This document shows, piece by piece, positions 8,369 through 16,767 of a stretch of DNA of 64,000 nucleotides. The stretch's first letter is position 1, and every line of letters begins with the position of its first letter. The translations under genes and the position numbers were made by a program. Location of the stretch: contig CANLVO010000001.1 of assembly GCA_947494645.1 (NCBI GenBank), forward strand, positions 806,001 through 870,000, written 5' to 3'. The stretch comes from an uncultured Litoreibacter sp. Its GTDB lineage: Bacteria; Pseudomonadota; Alphaproteobacteria; Rhodobacterales; Rhodobacteraceae. Below the pieces are notes generated by a model that was given only the letters and a program-made list of their open reading frames with translations, searched no databases and was not told the origin of the DNA.

Positions 8369-8953
8369 TCAAATGGCAGGTCCGCGGCAGCGATCTTGGG
8401 CGACGTTGTTGCGCTCATTGCTCTCGGTCATGTTTTGCAGCGGGTCTGCCGTCACGGTGAAATTCACGATCGGATGGTTGGGCTGGCGCCATGCATCCGG
8501 CGGGATCACCTGAGTGACCGTGCGCTGACCACCCGGCGGCAAAGCGGCGATGTTTTGTACGAAGCTCGCGTTCTGAAAGGAGATCTGCACCAGCGTGCCG
8601 GGCACCGTCATGCTGCCTTGATTGCGGATGTAGAACACCATCGTGTGGTTCTGGCCATTCTGCCAAAAGCCGCAGAACCCGGTGCCCGGCATGCCAGTGC
8701 TGCCGCCAAACCGGGGGACGATCACAAGATCAGGCCGCCCCGCGCCGCTAAGGCCACCGACGGTCAATCCGCCAATGGACACGCCGCCTGAAGGCGCACG
8801 GCCATCCAGCGGTAAGACAAGGGAAAAGCCGGAAGAGGTGCGAGGTGCGGCACCGGCCCGCTCATTTGATTGCGCTTGCGCCAGCCCAGCCGCAGATGCG
8901 GCAAGGGCGAAGCCGAGAACGAAGAGGAGGTAGGTCTTTAAGGCGAAGGTCAT
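8369..8953 (-). CDS. Secreted protein with CARDB-like domain
   Basis: The start chosen is the ATG preceded by AGGAGA with good spacing, giving 194 residues. An ATG 18 bases upstream lacks a ribosome site. A signal peptide (MTFALKTYLLFVLGFALAASAAGLAQAQ) precedes a low-complexity linker. A domain from about residue 75 follows (RPDLVIVPRFGG, VFYIRNQGSMTVPGTLVQISFQ, ADPLQNMTESNERNN). The pattern, with a final N-E-x-N-N motif, is typical of CARDB/NEW-type beta-sandwich adhesion domains found in bacterial surface proteins. Two or three cysteines could form a disulfide. It is a monocistronic exported protein of unknown partner. Confidence 0.7.
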   Translation of the reverse strand: MTFALKTYLLFVLGFALAASAAGLAQAQSNERAGAAPRTSSGFSLVLPLDGRAPSGGVSIGGLTVGGLSGAGRPDLVIVPRFGGSTGMPGTGFCGFWQNGQNHTMVFYIRNQGSMTVPGTLVQISFQNASFVQNIAALPPGGQRTVTQVIPPDAWRQPNHPIVNFTVTADPLQNMTESNERNNVAQDRCRGPAI

Positions 8954-9054
8954 TGGGCTGTCTCCTGACATATGCTGTTATGTCAGTAAGTCGTGGCCCC
9001 TCTGGATACGGTTCAAATTTAATTCGCCACGGCGAGCCTGGGCGTTTCAGCCCC

Positions 9055-10023
9055 TTAGCCCTGATGCATCATGATCTGCTTCCAGATCGACACTTCGTCA
9101 AACAAGGTAAACTCGTTTCGCAGCCCCCAAGGGCCGAACTCCGCATGCGTGATCCCCATCACATGCACCTCGGCGCCGGTTGGAGCACCGAACAGCCCGT
9201 AGCCGTCATGCTTGCCGGTCAAGGACCAGCGGATCGCGGCACGCGGGCTCATCATCGGGTCTTCGCGGCCAATCTGGTGGTGTATTTCAAACTTTGCCGA
9301 CGGGAAGGACGAACGCAGCGGTAGCCACGCACGGTCCGCCCCTGAATGAGAGATCGTATCCCGCGCACCCGGATGGTGGATATGGCAGGCCCGGTCATAC
9401 TCGGCCGGGATCACGGCGAAATCCTTGTCCATGATGCGGGTCAGAATATCGGCCAGCCGCTGTCCCCACTCGTTGTCATTGCCCCGCGCAGTGTAGGGGC
9501 CTTGCACGTCCTGATCGGGCGTAAACGGCCGCGTGGCGTTCTCCACCCCGCCTTCACGGTCGATCATCTTGCGCGTGAATTTCTTCACGTCCTTGCCCAG
9601 TTGCAGCACTATGCCGGAGACGTCACGGATCAGCCACTCGTCATTGATTGCGTTGTCTTTGGCCGCGCAATCGGCCAGCGCGCGGATCACAAAGCGTTTC
9701 CCGGTTGGTTTACCAAACGCGCCATGGCCCAGATGAGTGCCCGTCGTCAAAATACGGTGCGAAGACAGAAAGCCTGCATCCTCATCGCCCGACCAGATCA
9801 CGTCTTCGCCCAACAATTCGCGATCCGGGAACTCGGCAATTGTCGCCATTGTCCCGTTGATCACTGCCTCGTTGCCGGTCACCAGCCCTGACGGGAACCG
9901 CATCGGCAGCTCCTTGGCGTAATACTCGTGCAAGGTCGCCAGACCCCGGTCCTCCCAGATCTCGCGGGTGATCTTGATGATGTAGTCCGGTAGGTCCTCG
10001 AATTGGTTAGAAAAGCCTCTCAT
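9055..10023 (-). CDS. SnoaL-like / NTF2-family protein in a LacI-HisD-like cluster
   Basis: The 322-residue soluble protein appears to contain two related NTF2/SnoaL-type cone domains. The first (about 10-150) has IWEDRGLATLHEYYAKELPMRFPSG, and the second begins near LADILTRIMDKDFAVIPAEYDRACHIHHPGA. Such folds often act as isomerases, hydratases or small-molecule binders, but the catalytic identity is not evident. The ATG at 10023 overlaps the LacI stop (ATGA) and has CAGGGA eight bases upstream, so it is preferred over ATG 10032. It is the last gene of a minus-strand operon with the regulator and the HisD paralogue, which suggests action on the same unknown catabolic substrate. Confidence 0.7.
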   Translation of the reverse strand: MRGFSNQFEDLPDYIIKITREIWEDRGLATLHEYYAKELPMRFPSGLVTGNEAVINGTMATIAEFPDRELLGEDVIWSGDEDAGFLSSHRILTTGTHLGHGAFGKPTGKRFVIRALADCAAKDNAINDEWLIRDVSGIVLQLGKDVKKFTRKMIDREGGVENATRPFTPDQDVQGPYTARGNDNEWGQRLADILTRIMDKDFAVIPAEYDRACHIHHPGARDTISHSGADRAWLPLRSSFPSAKFEIHHQIGREDPMMSPRAAIRWSLTGKHDGYGLFGAPTGAEVHVMGITHAEFGPWGLRNEFTLFDEVSIWKQIMMHQG

Positions 10024-11042
10024 GTGGTCCATCCCTGCGGTATTCTCGCCGACCCTCTGACAATCAGAGGACCCTCAATTTCAATATGTCTCGCATCAGG
10101 CGCATTGCCCTCGATCTGGCTCAACAGTTGGCTGACAACGGCCTGCACCATCCGATTTGCTGGTTGGCGTACGGTAGTCAAATCAAAGCTGGCCCAACTT
10201 GCCATCGCCACGTCGTCATAGCCCACAATCGAGACGTCTTGGCCGGGCAGCAGTCCCAGCTCGGAACGCAGCACTTCAATCACGGCAAAAGCCATGTGGT
10301 CATTGCCTACAAAAATGGCATCTGGTGTCACAGCACCAGAAAACAGCGCGCGCGTGGCTGCTGCTGCTGCCTCGCGCGAGTAGAGCGCGTCGGTCACAGA
10401 CAATGCTTCTGCGCCATTTGCCTCCAGCCCCGCGAGGAAACCCGCGCAGCGGTCCGCCCCAGTAGAGGCCCCTTGCCAGCCTGAAATATGCGCAATGCGC
10501 TGATGTCCGCCTGACACCAGAAACTCTGCCACCTTCTGACCGCCAGAGTAATTGGCCGAGGTCACCGCGCTGATCGAGCGGTCGCTATGGCCTCGGTTGA
10601 ACAGGATCAGCGGCACACCCTCTTCGCGAAGCCGGTCGGTCAGCGCGGAAGAGGCCGAGACAGAGGCGAGGATGATCCCGTCCACCTGATGATCCAGCAA
10701 GTCATCAACCACCTGATCGACGTCGCTGGCATGGTTGGCCGCCATGAAGATCATGATGTTGTAACCCCGCTCGCGCAGGGTGTGGCTAAGCTTTTCCAGC
10801 GCCTCAGTGTAGAACGGGTTGTCCAGATAGGCGACGATCAACCCGATGGTCATCGACTGCCCGGTGATCAACGACCGGGCCAGCGCGTTGGGGCGGTATC
10901 CAAGCGTCTTGGCCGCCTCGCGGACCTTCTTCTCCAATGCGGCGGACACGGTCACCCCCGGTGTGAACACCCGGCTGACCGTCGGCTGCGACACGCCTGC
11001 GGCCTCAGCGACGTCCTGCGCGGTGACCTTACCGGATGCCAT
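10020..11042 (-). CDS. LacI-family transcriptional regulator
   Basis: The 340-residue protein has an N-terminal helix-turn-helix (VTAQDVAEAAGVSQPTVSRVF, about 6-26) and the hinge region RPNALARSL, followed by a periplasmic-binding-protein-like effector domain (IGLIVAYLDNPFYTEALEKL to VRGSARIP). DNA-binding residues of the recognition helix are intact. It lies 66 bp after the HisD-like gene and overlaps the SnoaL-like gene. It probably represses its own operon by binding the palindrome at 12489-12502 and is released by a pathway metabolite. The effector is not deducible. Confidence 0.93.
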   Translation of the reverse strand: MASGKVTAQDVAEAAGVSQPTVSRVFTPGVTVSAALEKKVREAAKTLGYRPNALARSLITGQSMTIGLIVAYLDNPFYTEALEKLSHTLRERGYNIMIFMAANHASDVDQVVDDLLDHQVDGIILASVSASSALTDRLREEGVPLILFNRGHSDRSISAVTSANYSGGQKVAEFLVSGGHQRIAHISGWQGASTGADRCAGFLAGLEANGAEALSVTDALYSREAAAAATRALFSGAVTPDAIFVGNDHMAFAVIEVLRSELGLLPGQDVSIVGYDDVAMASWASFDLTTVRQPANRMVQAVVSQLLSQIEGNAPDARHIEIEGPLIVRGSARIPQGWTT

Positions 11043-11108
11043 GGCGGCACTCCCCTCTCAGAAGAGAAGCCTGTCCCTGCACATTTCGGAGGCCAGCAAA
11101 ACGACGCA

Positions 11109-12437
11109 CTATTCCGCAGCGTCCTTGTAAGGCGCGGGCCCACCATAGGGCACGTTCAGCCCTCCGTAGCGGCGCACGCGAAGGTTGCACTGTTCGGCAT
11201 GGCCCACAAAGCCTTCCAGCAAGCAAAGCCGCGAGCCGTAAGCCCCGATATCCGCGGCGGCCTCGTCGGTGGTGATCTTCTGGTAGCTATGGGTTTTGAG
11301 GTACTTGCCCACCCACAGCCCGCCCGTGTAGCGCCCGGCCTTTTTGGTTGGCAGCGTGTGGTTGGTGCCGATCACCTTGTCGCCATTGGCCACATTGGTG
11401 CGGGGCCCCAGAAACAGCGCTCCATAGCAGGTCATGTTCTCAAGGAACCAATCGTCACGATCCGTCATCACTTGCACATGCTCCGACGCGATGTCGTCGG
11501 CCACCTCCAGCATCTCGTCATAGGTGTCGCACAGGATCACCTCGCCGTAATCCTCCCAGCTTTTCGATGCGGTGTCGGCGGTCGGGATGATTTTCAGGAT
11601 GCGGTCAATTTCCGCCATCGTGTCATCTGCCAGCTTGCGCGAATTCGTCAGCAGCACGGCAGGGGAGTTATACCCATGCTCTGCCTGACCCAGCAGGTCG
11701 GTGGCGCACATTTCGCCATCCACGGTGTCATCGGCAATGACCATGGTCTCCGTTGGACCGGCGAACAGATCAATCCCCACGCGACCGAAAAGCTGCCGTT
11801 TGGCCTCCGCCACGAAGGCATTGCCGGGGCCGACCAGCATGTGTACGGGGTCGATTGTTTCCGTCCCAATGGCCATGGCGCCGATCCCCTGAATGCCGCC
11901 GAGGACGTAAATCTCATGCGCGCCACCCAGATGCATCGCGGCAATCACGGCCGGATTGGGCTCGCCCTTAAAGGGCGGAGTGCAGGCAATGATACGCGGC
12001 ACACCCGCGACAGAGGCGGTGGCCACAGACATATGCGCGCTTGCGACCATCGGAAACTTGCCGCCCGGGACGTAACAGCCCACCGATTGCACCGGGATAT
12101 TCTTGTGCCCAAGGATCACGCCGGGCATCGGCTCCACCTCGATATCCAGCATCGAGTCGCGCTGGGCCTGCGCAAATTTGCGCACTTGCTCTTGGGCAAA
12201 CTTCAGATCCGCCATGTCGCGGTCTGAGACCTTGGACATCAGCGCTTCAATGTCGGATTGTGACAGTTTGAACGCCTCTGGGCTGTATCCGTCGAATTTT
12301 TCGGACAGCTCGCGCACGGCCGCGTCGCCGCGGGCCTCGATGTCTTTCAGCGTCTCCTCAACCACGTGGCGCACCTGAGCGTCGTCCTCTTGGCGGTCGG
12401 CCTCCGACTTGCCGCGTTTGAGATAGGTGATGGTCAT
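11109..12437 (-). CDS. Histidinol-dehydrogenase-family NAD-dependent dehydrogenase (HpsN-like paralogue)
   Basis: The 442-residue protein starts at an ATG with AGGGGCG upstream. Family motifs are [60 protein letters not shown] and GTNHTLPT, so the metal-binding and catalytic Glu/His positions of HisD appear retained. No other his genes are nearby. It sits with a LacI regulator and a SnoaL-like protein, so it is more likely a catabolic paralogue than biosynthetic HisD. Catabolic members include HpsN, which oxidises 2,3-dihydroxypropane-1-sulfonate to sulfolactate. That substrate is possible here but unproven, because hpsO/hpsP and a sulfonate lyase are absent from the window. Confidence 0.85.
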   Translation of the reverse strand: MTITYLKRGKSEADRQEDDAQVRHVVEETLKDIEARGDAAVRELSEKFDGYSPEAFKLSQSDIEALMSKVSDRDMADLKFAQEQVRKFAQAQRDSMLDIEVEPMPGVILGHKNIPVQSVGCYVPGGKFPMVASAHMSVATASVAGVPRIIACTPPFKGEPNPAVIAAMHLGGAHEIYVLGGIQGIGAMAIGTETIDPVHMLVGPGNAFVAEAKRQLFGRVGIDLFAGPTETMVIADDTVDGEMCATDLLGQAEHGYNSPAVLLTNSRKLADDTMAEIDRILKIIPTADTASKSWEDYGEVILCDTYDEMLEVADDIASEHVQVMTDRDDWFLENMTCYGALFLGPRTNVANGDKVIGTNHTLPTKKAGRYTGGLWVGKYLKTHSYQKITTDEAAADIGAYGSRLCLLEGFVGHAEQCNLRVRRYGGLNVPYGGPAPYKDAAE

Positions 12438-12488
12438 GGCGTCGCCCCTGCGCTGTCTGCATTCATTCCGCGTCAGTCTTACCAATCA

Positions 12489-12502
12489 TGAATACGTATT
12501 CA
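12489..12502. promoter_or_regulatory. Candidate LacI-family operator
   Basis: TGAATACGTATTCA is a perfect 14-bp palindrome with the central CG typical of LacI-family operators. It lies 52 bases upstream of the HisD-like gene start on the minus strand and 137 bases before ccmF on the plus strand. The operon it precedes encodes a LacI regulator, so autoregulation of that operon is the natural reading. It could overlap the minus-strand promoter. Confidence 0.65.
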
Positions 12503-12638
12503 AGCCTATTCACGTTTGTGCCTGAGACCTGGCACTGACCAAAACGTGAGGTTTTGGGACACCCTGTCGCGGCCCGTCACCTTGACCCCGACCTCTGTAT
12601 CAGAACATATCAAACCGTATGAACCAAAGGCGTTGGCC

Positions 12639-14618
12639 ATGATCCCCGAACTCGGACAATTCGCGATTGCTTTGGCGCTTATTGCGGCCTGTGTGCAGTC
12701 GGTACTGCCCATCGTCGGCGCGGCCCGACGCAACGCGCTTTGGATGGCCAGCGCACAGGCCACCGCCGTCATTCAGGCGGGGCTGCTGATCTTCGCCTTC
12801 GGGGCCTTGATGCATGCATTCGTGGTCAGCGACTTCACTGTGCGCAACGTGGTGGAGAACTCACATTCCCTGAAACCCATGCTCTACAAGGTCGCAGGCA
12901 CGTGGGGCAGCCACGAGGGCTCGTTGCTCTTATGGGTGCTCATCCTCGCGCTGTTCGGCGCGGCCGTCGCGGTGATGGCCACAAATATCCCGCTGGCCCT
13001 GAAAGCGCGGACGCTCTCGGTGCAGGCCTGGATATCGGTGGGTTTTCTCAGCTTCATGATCCTGACCTCGAACCCGTTCGACCGGGTGTTCCCGCCGCCG
13101 CTGGACGGGCAAGACCTCAACCCGCTCTTGCAGGATTTCGGTTTGGCGATCCATCCGCCGCTCCTCTATATCGGTTATGTCGGCTTCTCGATTGTCTTCT
13201 CGTTTGCCGTAGCTGCCCTGATTGAGGGCCGCGTTGACCCCGCTTGGGCACGCTGGGTGCGCCCGTGGACCTTGGCGGCTTGGATGGCGCTGACAGGGGG
13301 CATCGCGCTTGGCTCATGGTGGGCGTATTACGAGCTGGGCTGGGGCGGCTGGTGGTTCTGGGATCCCGTCGAAAACGTCTCCTTCATGCCGTGGCTGGCG
13401 GGCACAGCGCTGCTGCATTCGGCCATCGTCACTGAGAAACGCGACACGTTCAAAGCCTGGACGATCCTTCTGGCAATTCTGACCTTCTCGCTGTCGCTTC
13501 TTGGGACCTTCATTGTCCGCTCAGGCCTGCTGACATCTGTTCATGCGTTCGCCGTTGATCCTGAGCGTGGCGTCTACATCCTCGCGCTTCTGGCGGTGTC
13601 CATCATCGGTTCACTGGCGCTTTTTGCGTGGCGCGCGCCAGCAATGGAGGGCGGCGGGCTTTTTGCGCCGATCTCCCGCGAGGCAGGTTTGTTGATCAAC
13701 AACCTGCTCATCGCCACAGCCTGCGCCACGGTGCTGTTCGGCACGCTCTACCCGCTCTTTCTGGAGGCCATCACGGGGGAGAAAATCTCCGTCGGGCCGC
13801 CATTCTTCAACGCCTCCTTCATTCCGATTACCCTGCCGTTGATCATCGTCATGGGGCTGGGCCCGCATCTCAGCTGGAAACGCGCCGATCTGCCGGGTGT
13901 TTTGGCACGGCTGAAATGGGTTGGCATCACCGTGCTGGTAGGCACGCTGGTTGTGGCATGGATTGCCGAAGGTGGCCCGCTTCTGGCGGTCATCTCCATG
14001 GGCATCGCGCTTTGGCTTATCGGCGCCACGATACAAGATTGGGCCCGCCGGGTGAAGCTGACCCAAAGCGGCGCTTGGGCGCGGATCAAGCGCCAGCCTC
14101 GCGCAGCCCATGGCATGAGCATGGCGCATCTGGGTCTCGCCGTGCTGATGGTCGGAGCGATTGGCGCAAGCGCGTGGAAAACCGACACGGTCAGTTTTGC
14201 AGAGCCCGGAACAACCGTGCCCATTGCCGGTTTCAAGGTGACCTTTGAGGGCGTCGAGCAGGTGCAGGGTCCCAATTACATCGCACAGGTGGCCACGCTC
14301 AACGTGACCCGTGACGGCGCTTTCGTGACCCAGCTGTTTCCAGAACGCCGTGTATATCCGGTGGCTCAAGCCACCACGACGGAAAGTGACATTCGCCAGA
14401 CGTTGGCGGGCGATCTCTACGTCTCCATCGCGGAACCTGCGGCGGAAAATACGGAAGGCCTCTGGACCTTGCGTTTGATCCACGAGCCGCTGGTCAACTT
14501 CCTCTGGCTTGGTTCTGTCATGCTGGTGCTGGGTGGCGCGCTGTCGCTGTCGGATCGCCGCCTGCGCGTCGGTGCGCCGCGCCGCGCGGCACCTATCAAT
14601 GCCACCCCTGCGGAGTAG
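12639..14618 (+). CDS. ccmF: Haem lyase CcmF, cytochrome c maturation
   Basis: The chosen ATG gives 659 residues, normal for CcmF; longer in-frame starts would add a polar tail in front of the first helix. The product is a large polytopic inner-membrane protein with the WWD signature (GWGGWWFWDPVENVSFMPWL, about residues 231-250), preceded by GTWGSHEGSLLLWV and FGLAIHPPLLYIGYVG, which carry conserved haem-ligand histidines. CcmF ligates haem to the CxxCH motif of apocytochromes in the periplasm together with CcmH and CcmI. The neighbouring ccmG, ccmH and ccmI follow within a few bases. ccmABCDE are not in this window. Confidence 0.95.
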   Translation: MIPELGQFAIALALIAACVQSVLPIVGAARRNALWMASAQATAVIQAGLLIFAFGALMHAFVVSDFTVRNVVENSHSLKPMLYKVAGTWGSHEGSLLLWVLILALFGAAVAVMATNIPLALKARTLSVQAWISVGFLSFMILTSNPFDRVFPPPLDGQDLNPLLQDFGLAIHPPLLYIGYVGFSIVFSFAVAALIEGRVDPAWARWVRPWTLAAWMALTGGIALGSWWAYYELGWGGWWFWDPVENVSFMPWLAGTALLHSAIVTEKRDTFKAWTILLAILTFSLSLLGTFIVRSGLLTSVHAFAVDPERGVYILALLAVSIIGSLALFAWRAPAMEGGGLFAPISREAGLLINNLLIATACATVLFGTLYPLFLEAITGEKISVGPPFFNASFIPITLPLIIVMGLGPHLSWKRADLPGVLARLKWVGITVLVGTLVVAWIAEGGPLLAVISMGIALWLIGATIQDWARRVKLTQSGAWARIKRQPRAAHGMSMAHLGLAVLMVGAIGASAWKTDTVSFAEPGTTVPIAGFKVTFEGVEQVQGPNYIAQVATLNVTRDGAFVTQLFPERRVYPVAQATTTESDIRQTLAGDLYVSIAEPAAENTEGLWTLRLIHEPLVNFLWLGSVMLVLGGALSLSDRRLRVGAPRRAAPINATPAE

Positions 14619-14624
14619 GTCGAA

Positions 14625-15173
14625 ATGAACCGCATTTTTCCGCTCACCCTGCTGGGCCTCGTCGTCATTTTCGTGGCTGTGGCCGGCTACTTTCTGACAA
14701 AGCCCGACTTCAACCCATCCTCCATCCCGTCGGCACTGGTCTCGCAACCCGTGCCGGAGTTCGCGCTTGAGCCAATCGACGGGGTCGACACGCCGGGTCT
14801 GACCACTGCCGATCTGAAAGGGCAGGGGCTGACCCTCGTGAATGTCTTCGCCAGCTGGTGTGGACCGTGCAGGGCCGAACATCCAATCCTGACCCGGATG
14901 GGACAGGACCAAGACCTGCGTATCGTGGCGATCAACTACAAAGACCAGCCCGCCGCCGCTGCCGATTGGCTGGAAGAGCTTGGCAATCCCTATGAGCTGA
15001 TCGGCTCCGACTTTTCCGGTCGCGCTGGGATCGAATGGGGTGTCACGGGCGTGCCCGAGACCTTTATCGTGAGCAATGACGGCATCGTGCTGCACCGCTT
15101 TCCCGGCCCCGTGGTCGGTGACGGCCAGCGCCGCTTCCAAGAGGCGCTCGACGCCGCGAAAGCCTCGCAATGA
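14625..15173 (+). CDS. ccmG: Thiol:disulfide interchange protein CcmG/DsbE
   Basis: The 182-residue membrane-anchored thioredoxin-like protein has an N-terminal helix (FPLTLLGLVVIFVAVAGYFL) followed by a periplasmic domain. Its active site is SWCGPCRAEHP (about residues 80-90), and the cis-proline region is GVTGVPETFIV. It keeps the haem-binding cysteines of apocytochrome c reduced. The reductant probably comes from a CcdA/DsbD-type transmembrane carrier, possibly the protein encoded at 16764. It begins six bases after ccmF, and its stop overlaps the ccmH start (ATGA). Confidence 0.95.
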   Translation: MNRIFPLTLLGLVVIFVAVAGYFLTKPDFNPSSIPSALVSQPVPEFALEPIDGVDTPGLTTADLKGQGLTLVNVFASWCGPCRAEHPILTRMGQDQDLRIVAINYKDQPAAAADWLEELGNPYELIGSDFSGRAGIEWGVTGVPETFIVSNDGIVLHRFPGPVVGDGQRRFQEALDAAKASQ

Positions 15174-15622
15174 AACGTCTCGCCCTGATCCTCTGCCTGC
15201 TGGCCGCACCGCTTTTTGCGGTGGAACCTGACGAGGTGCTGGACGACCCTGTCCTTGAAGAACGCGCCCGCGAAATCAGCGCCGAAGTGCGCTGCGTTGT
15301 CTGCCAGAACGAGCCGATTGACAGCTCGAACGCGGGCGTCGCCCGCGACCTACGCCTGATCATCCGGGAACGGCTCGTGGCCGGGGACACCAATGACGAG
15401 GTGTTCGAATATCTTGTTGCCCGCTACGGCGATTTTGTCCTGTTCAACCCGCCTTGGCGGCCTTCCACCTACGCGCTCTGGCTCGGGCCTTTCGTCATTC
15501 TGGCCCTTGGCTTTCTCGCCGTTTTCATGGCGCTGCGCAGCAAGCGGGGCCAGATGACCCCATCGCTGACACCAGAAGAACAAGCCCGTCTTGACGCGCT
15601 GCGCAAAAAGGATATCCCGTGA
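15170..15622 (+). CDS. ccmH: Cytochrome c maturation protein CcmH (CcmL type)
   Basis: The 150-residue protein has a signal-anchor, the conserved periplasmic motif VRCVVCQNEPIDSSNA (the LRCxxC-type site, residues about 41-47), a three-helix domain, and a C-terminal membrane helix (YALWLGPFVILALGFLAVFMAL). It reduces or presents apocytochrome c for haem attachment with CcmF and CcmI. The short form, with the TPR part encoded separately as ccmI, is typical of alphaproteobacteria. It overlaps ccmG and ccmI at each end. Confidence 0.95.
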   Translation: MKRLALILCLLAAPLFAVEPDEVLDDPVLEERAREISAEVRCVVCQNEPIDSSNAGVARDLRLIIRERLVAGDTNDEVFEYLVARYGDFVLFNPPWRPSTYALWLGPFVILALGFLAVFMALRSKRGQMTPSLTPEEQARLDALRKKDIP

Positions 15623-16767
15623 TGCTTTGGGTTCTTTTCGCCCTGATGGCCGCCTGCGTTATCATTGGAACCTTGTGGCCGCTTGGCAAAGAAAGCACAG
15701 CGCAGTCAGGCCGCAGCAGCAAGGCCATGGCGATCTACGAAGACCAGCTTGCCGAGGTGGAACGCGACACGGAACGCGGTCTGATCACCGCAGAGGAAGG
15801 CCGCGCCGCCCAGGTCGAGATCAAGCGCCGCATGCTTGCCACGACGGAACGCCCGGAGGTGAAGCACAGCGCTTCTGGCCGCGCGGCTGTTCTGATTGCC
15901 GCGTTGATCGTCCCGCTTGCAGGCTTTGCGCTCTACTGGCAGGTCGGCGCGCCGCAGATACCCTCTGTGCCGTTTGCGGAGCGCGGGCAGGAGCAGGACG
16001 ATGCCCGCCAATTGCAAGCCCTCGTGACTGAGCTGCGCAGCCGTTTGGAAGAAGACCCCAAGGGCGGGGAAACCCGTGGATGGGAGCTTTTGGCCACCAC
16101 CTATATGAACATGGGCCGCCCGAGTCTGGCGGCAGACGCCTTCGCCCAGATCGTGGAACGTCCGGACGCGACATCGGCCACATGGTCGCAATATGCCGAG
16201 GCGCTGATCTCCGCTGAAAGCGGCGCAGTCACGCCACTGGCCCGGCGCGCCATCGACCGGGCGTCCGAGCTTGATCCAACCAACCCGGCCGCAACGTTCT
16301 ATAGCGCCATAGCCATGGAGCAGGAGGGCAATACCGCCGACGCCCGCGCCATGCTGCTTGAGCGTATCGCGCAAGAGGGCCAGCCCGCGCCGTGGATGCC
16401 GACCTTCCTTACGACCGCAAACCAGATGGGCGAACGTCTTGGGCTGGAGCCTGTAGGCCTGCCAGACATCCCTGAGCGCCGTGGCCCGTCACAAGAAGAT
16501 ATCGAGGCGGCAGAAGGGCTGTCAGTCGAGGAACGCGCGGCGTTTATTCAATCAATGGTCGACGGGCTCGAAGCGCGACTGCAAGACGAGCCGGATGATC
16601 TTGACGGCTGGTTGCAATTGACCCGAGCGCTAATGGTGCTGGGTCAGGAAGATCGGGCCTTGGCGGCGCTTCGCGGGGCGGAGCCTTTGGTAGCTGATCT
16701 GCCCGCAGATGACCCGCGTCGCACGATGGTAGAGAACGGCCTCGCGCAGCTTAGCGGCAGCAACTAG
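15622..16767 (+). CDS. ccmI: Cytochrome c maturation protein CcmI (TPR apocytochrome chaperone)
   Basis: The start is the ATG in a TGATG overlap with ccmH; the GTG three bases earlier is equally placed. The roughly 381-residue product has a membrane helix at the very N-terminus and a second near residue 90 (AAVLIAALIVPLAGFALYWQVG), which enclose a cytoplasmic coiled-coil-like loop. A periplasmic TPR domain follows (GWELLATTYMNMGRPSLAADAF and GWLQLTRALMVLGQEDRALAAL). It holds the C-terminus of apocytochromes for CcmH/CcmF. It ends the ccm operon and overlaps the convergent gene tail at a CTAG. Confidence 0.92.
   Translation: MLWVLFALMAACVIIGTLWPLGKESTAQSGRSSKAMAIYEDQLAEVERDTERGLITAEEGRAAQVEIKRRMLATTERPEVKHSASGRAAVLIAALIVPLAGFALYWQVGAPQIPSVPFAERGQEQDDARQLQALVTELRSRLEEDPKGGETRGWELLATTYMNMGRPSLAADAFAQIVERPDATSATWSQYAEALISAESGAVTPLARRAIDRASELDPTNPAATFYSAIAMEQEGNTADARAMLLERIAQEGQPAPWMPTFLTTANQMGERLGLEPVGLPDIPERRGPSQEDIEAAEGLSVEERAAFIQSMVDGLEARLQDEPDDLDGWLQLTRALMVLGQEDRALAALRGAEPLVADLPADDPRRTMVENGLAQLSGSN

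Noticed and set aside
10587-12227. Long open frame on the plus strand opposite the LacI and HisD-like genes
   Set aside because: It spans two real genes in antisense and has shadow-like composition (many His, Arg, Gly) without domain motifs.
11109-12437. Biosynthetic hisD
   Set aside because: No other histidine genes nearby. The context is a LacI regulator and a SnoaL-like protein, and the sequence resembles catabolic HisD paralogues.
13611-15209. Long open frame on the minus strand opposite ccmF-ccmG
   Set aside because: It is antisense to well-supported ccm genes, rich in Arg/His/Gln as expected for a shadow of GC-rich coding DNA, and shows no family motif.
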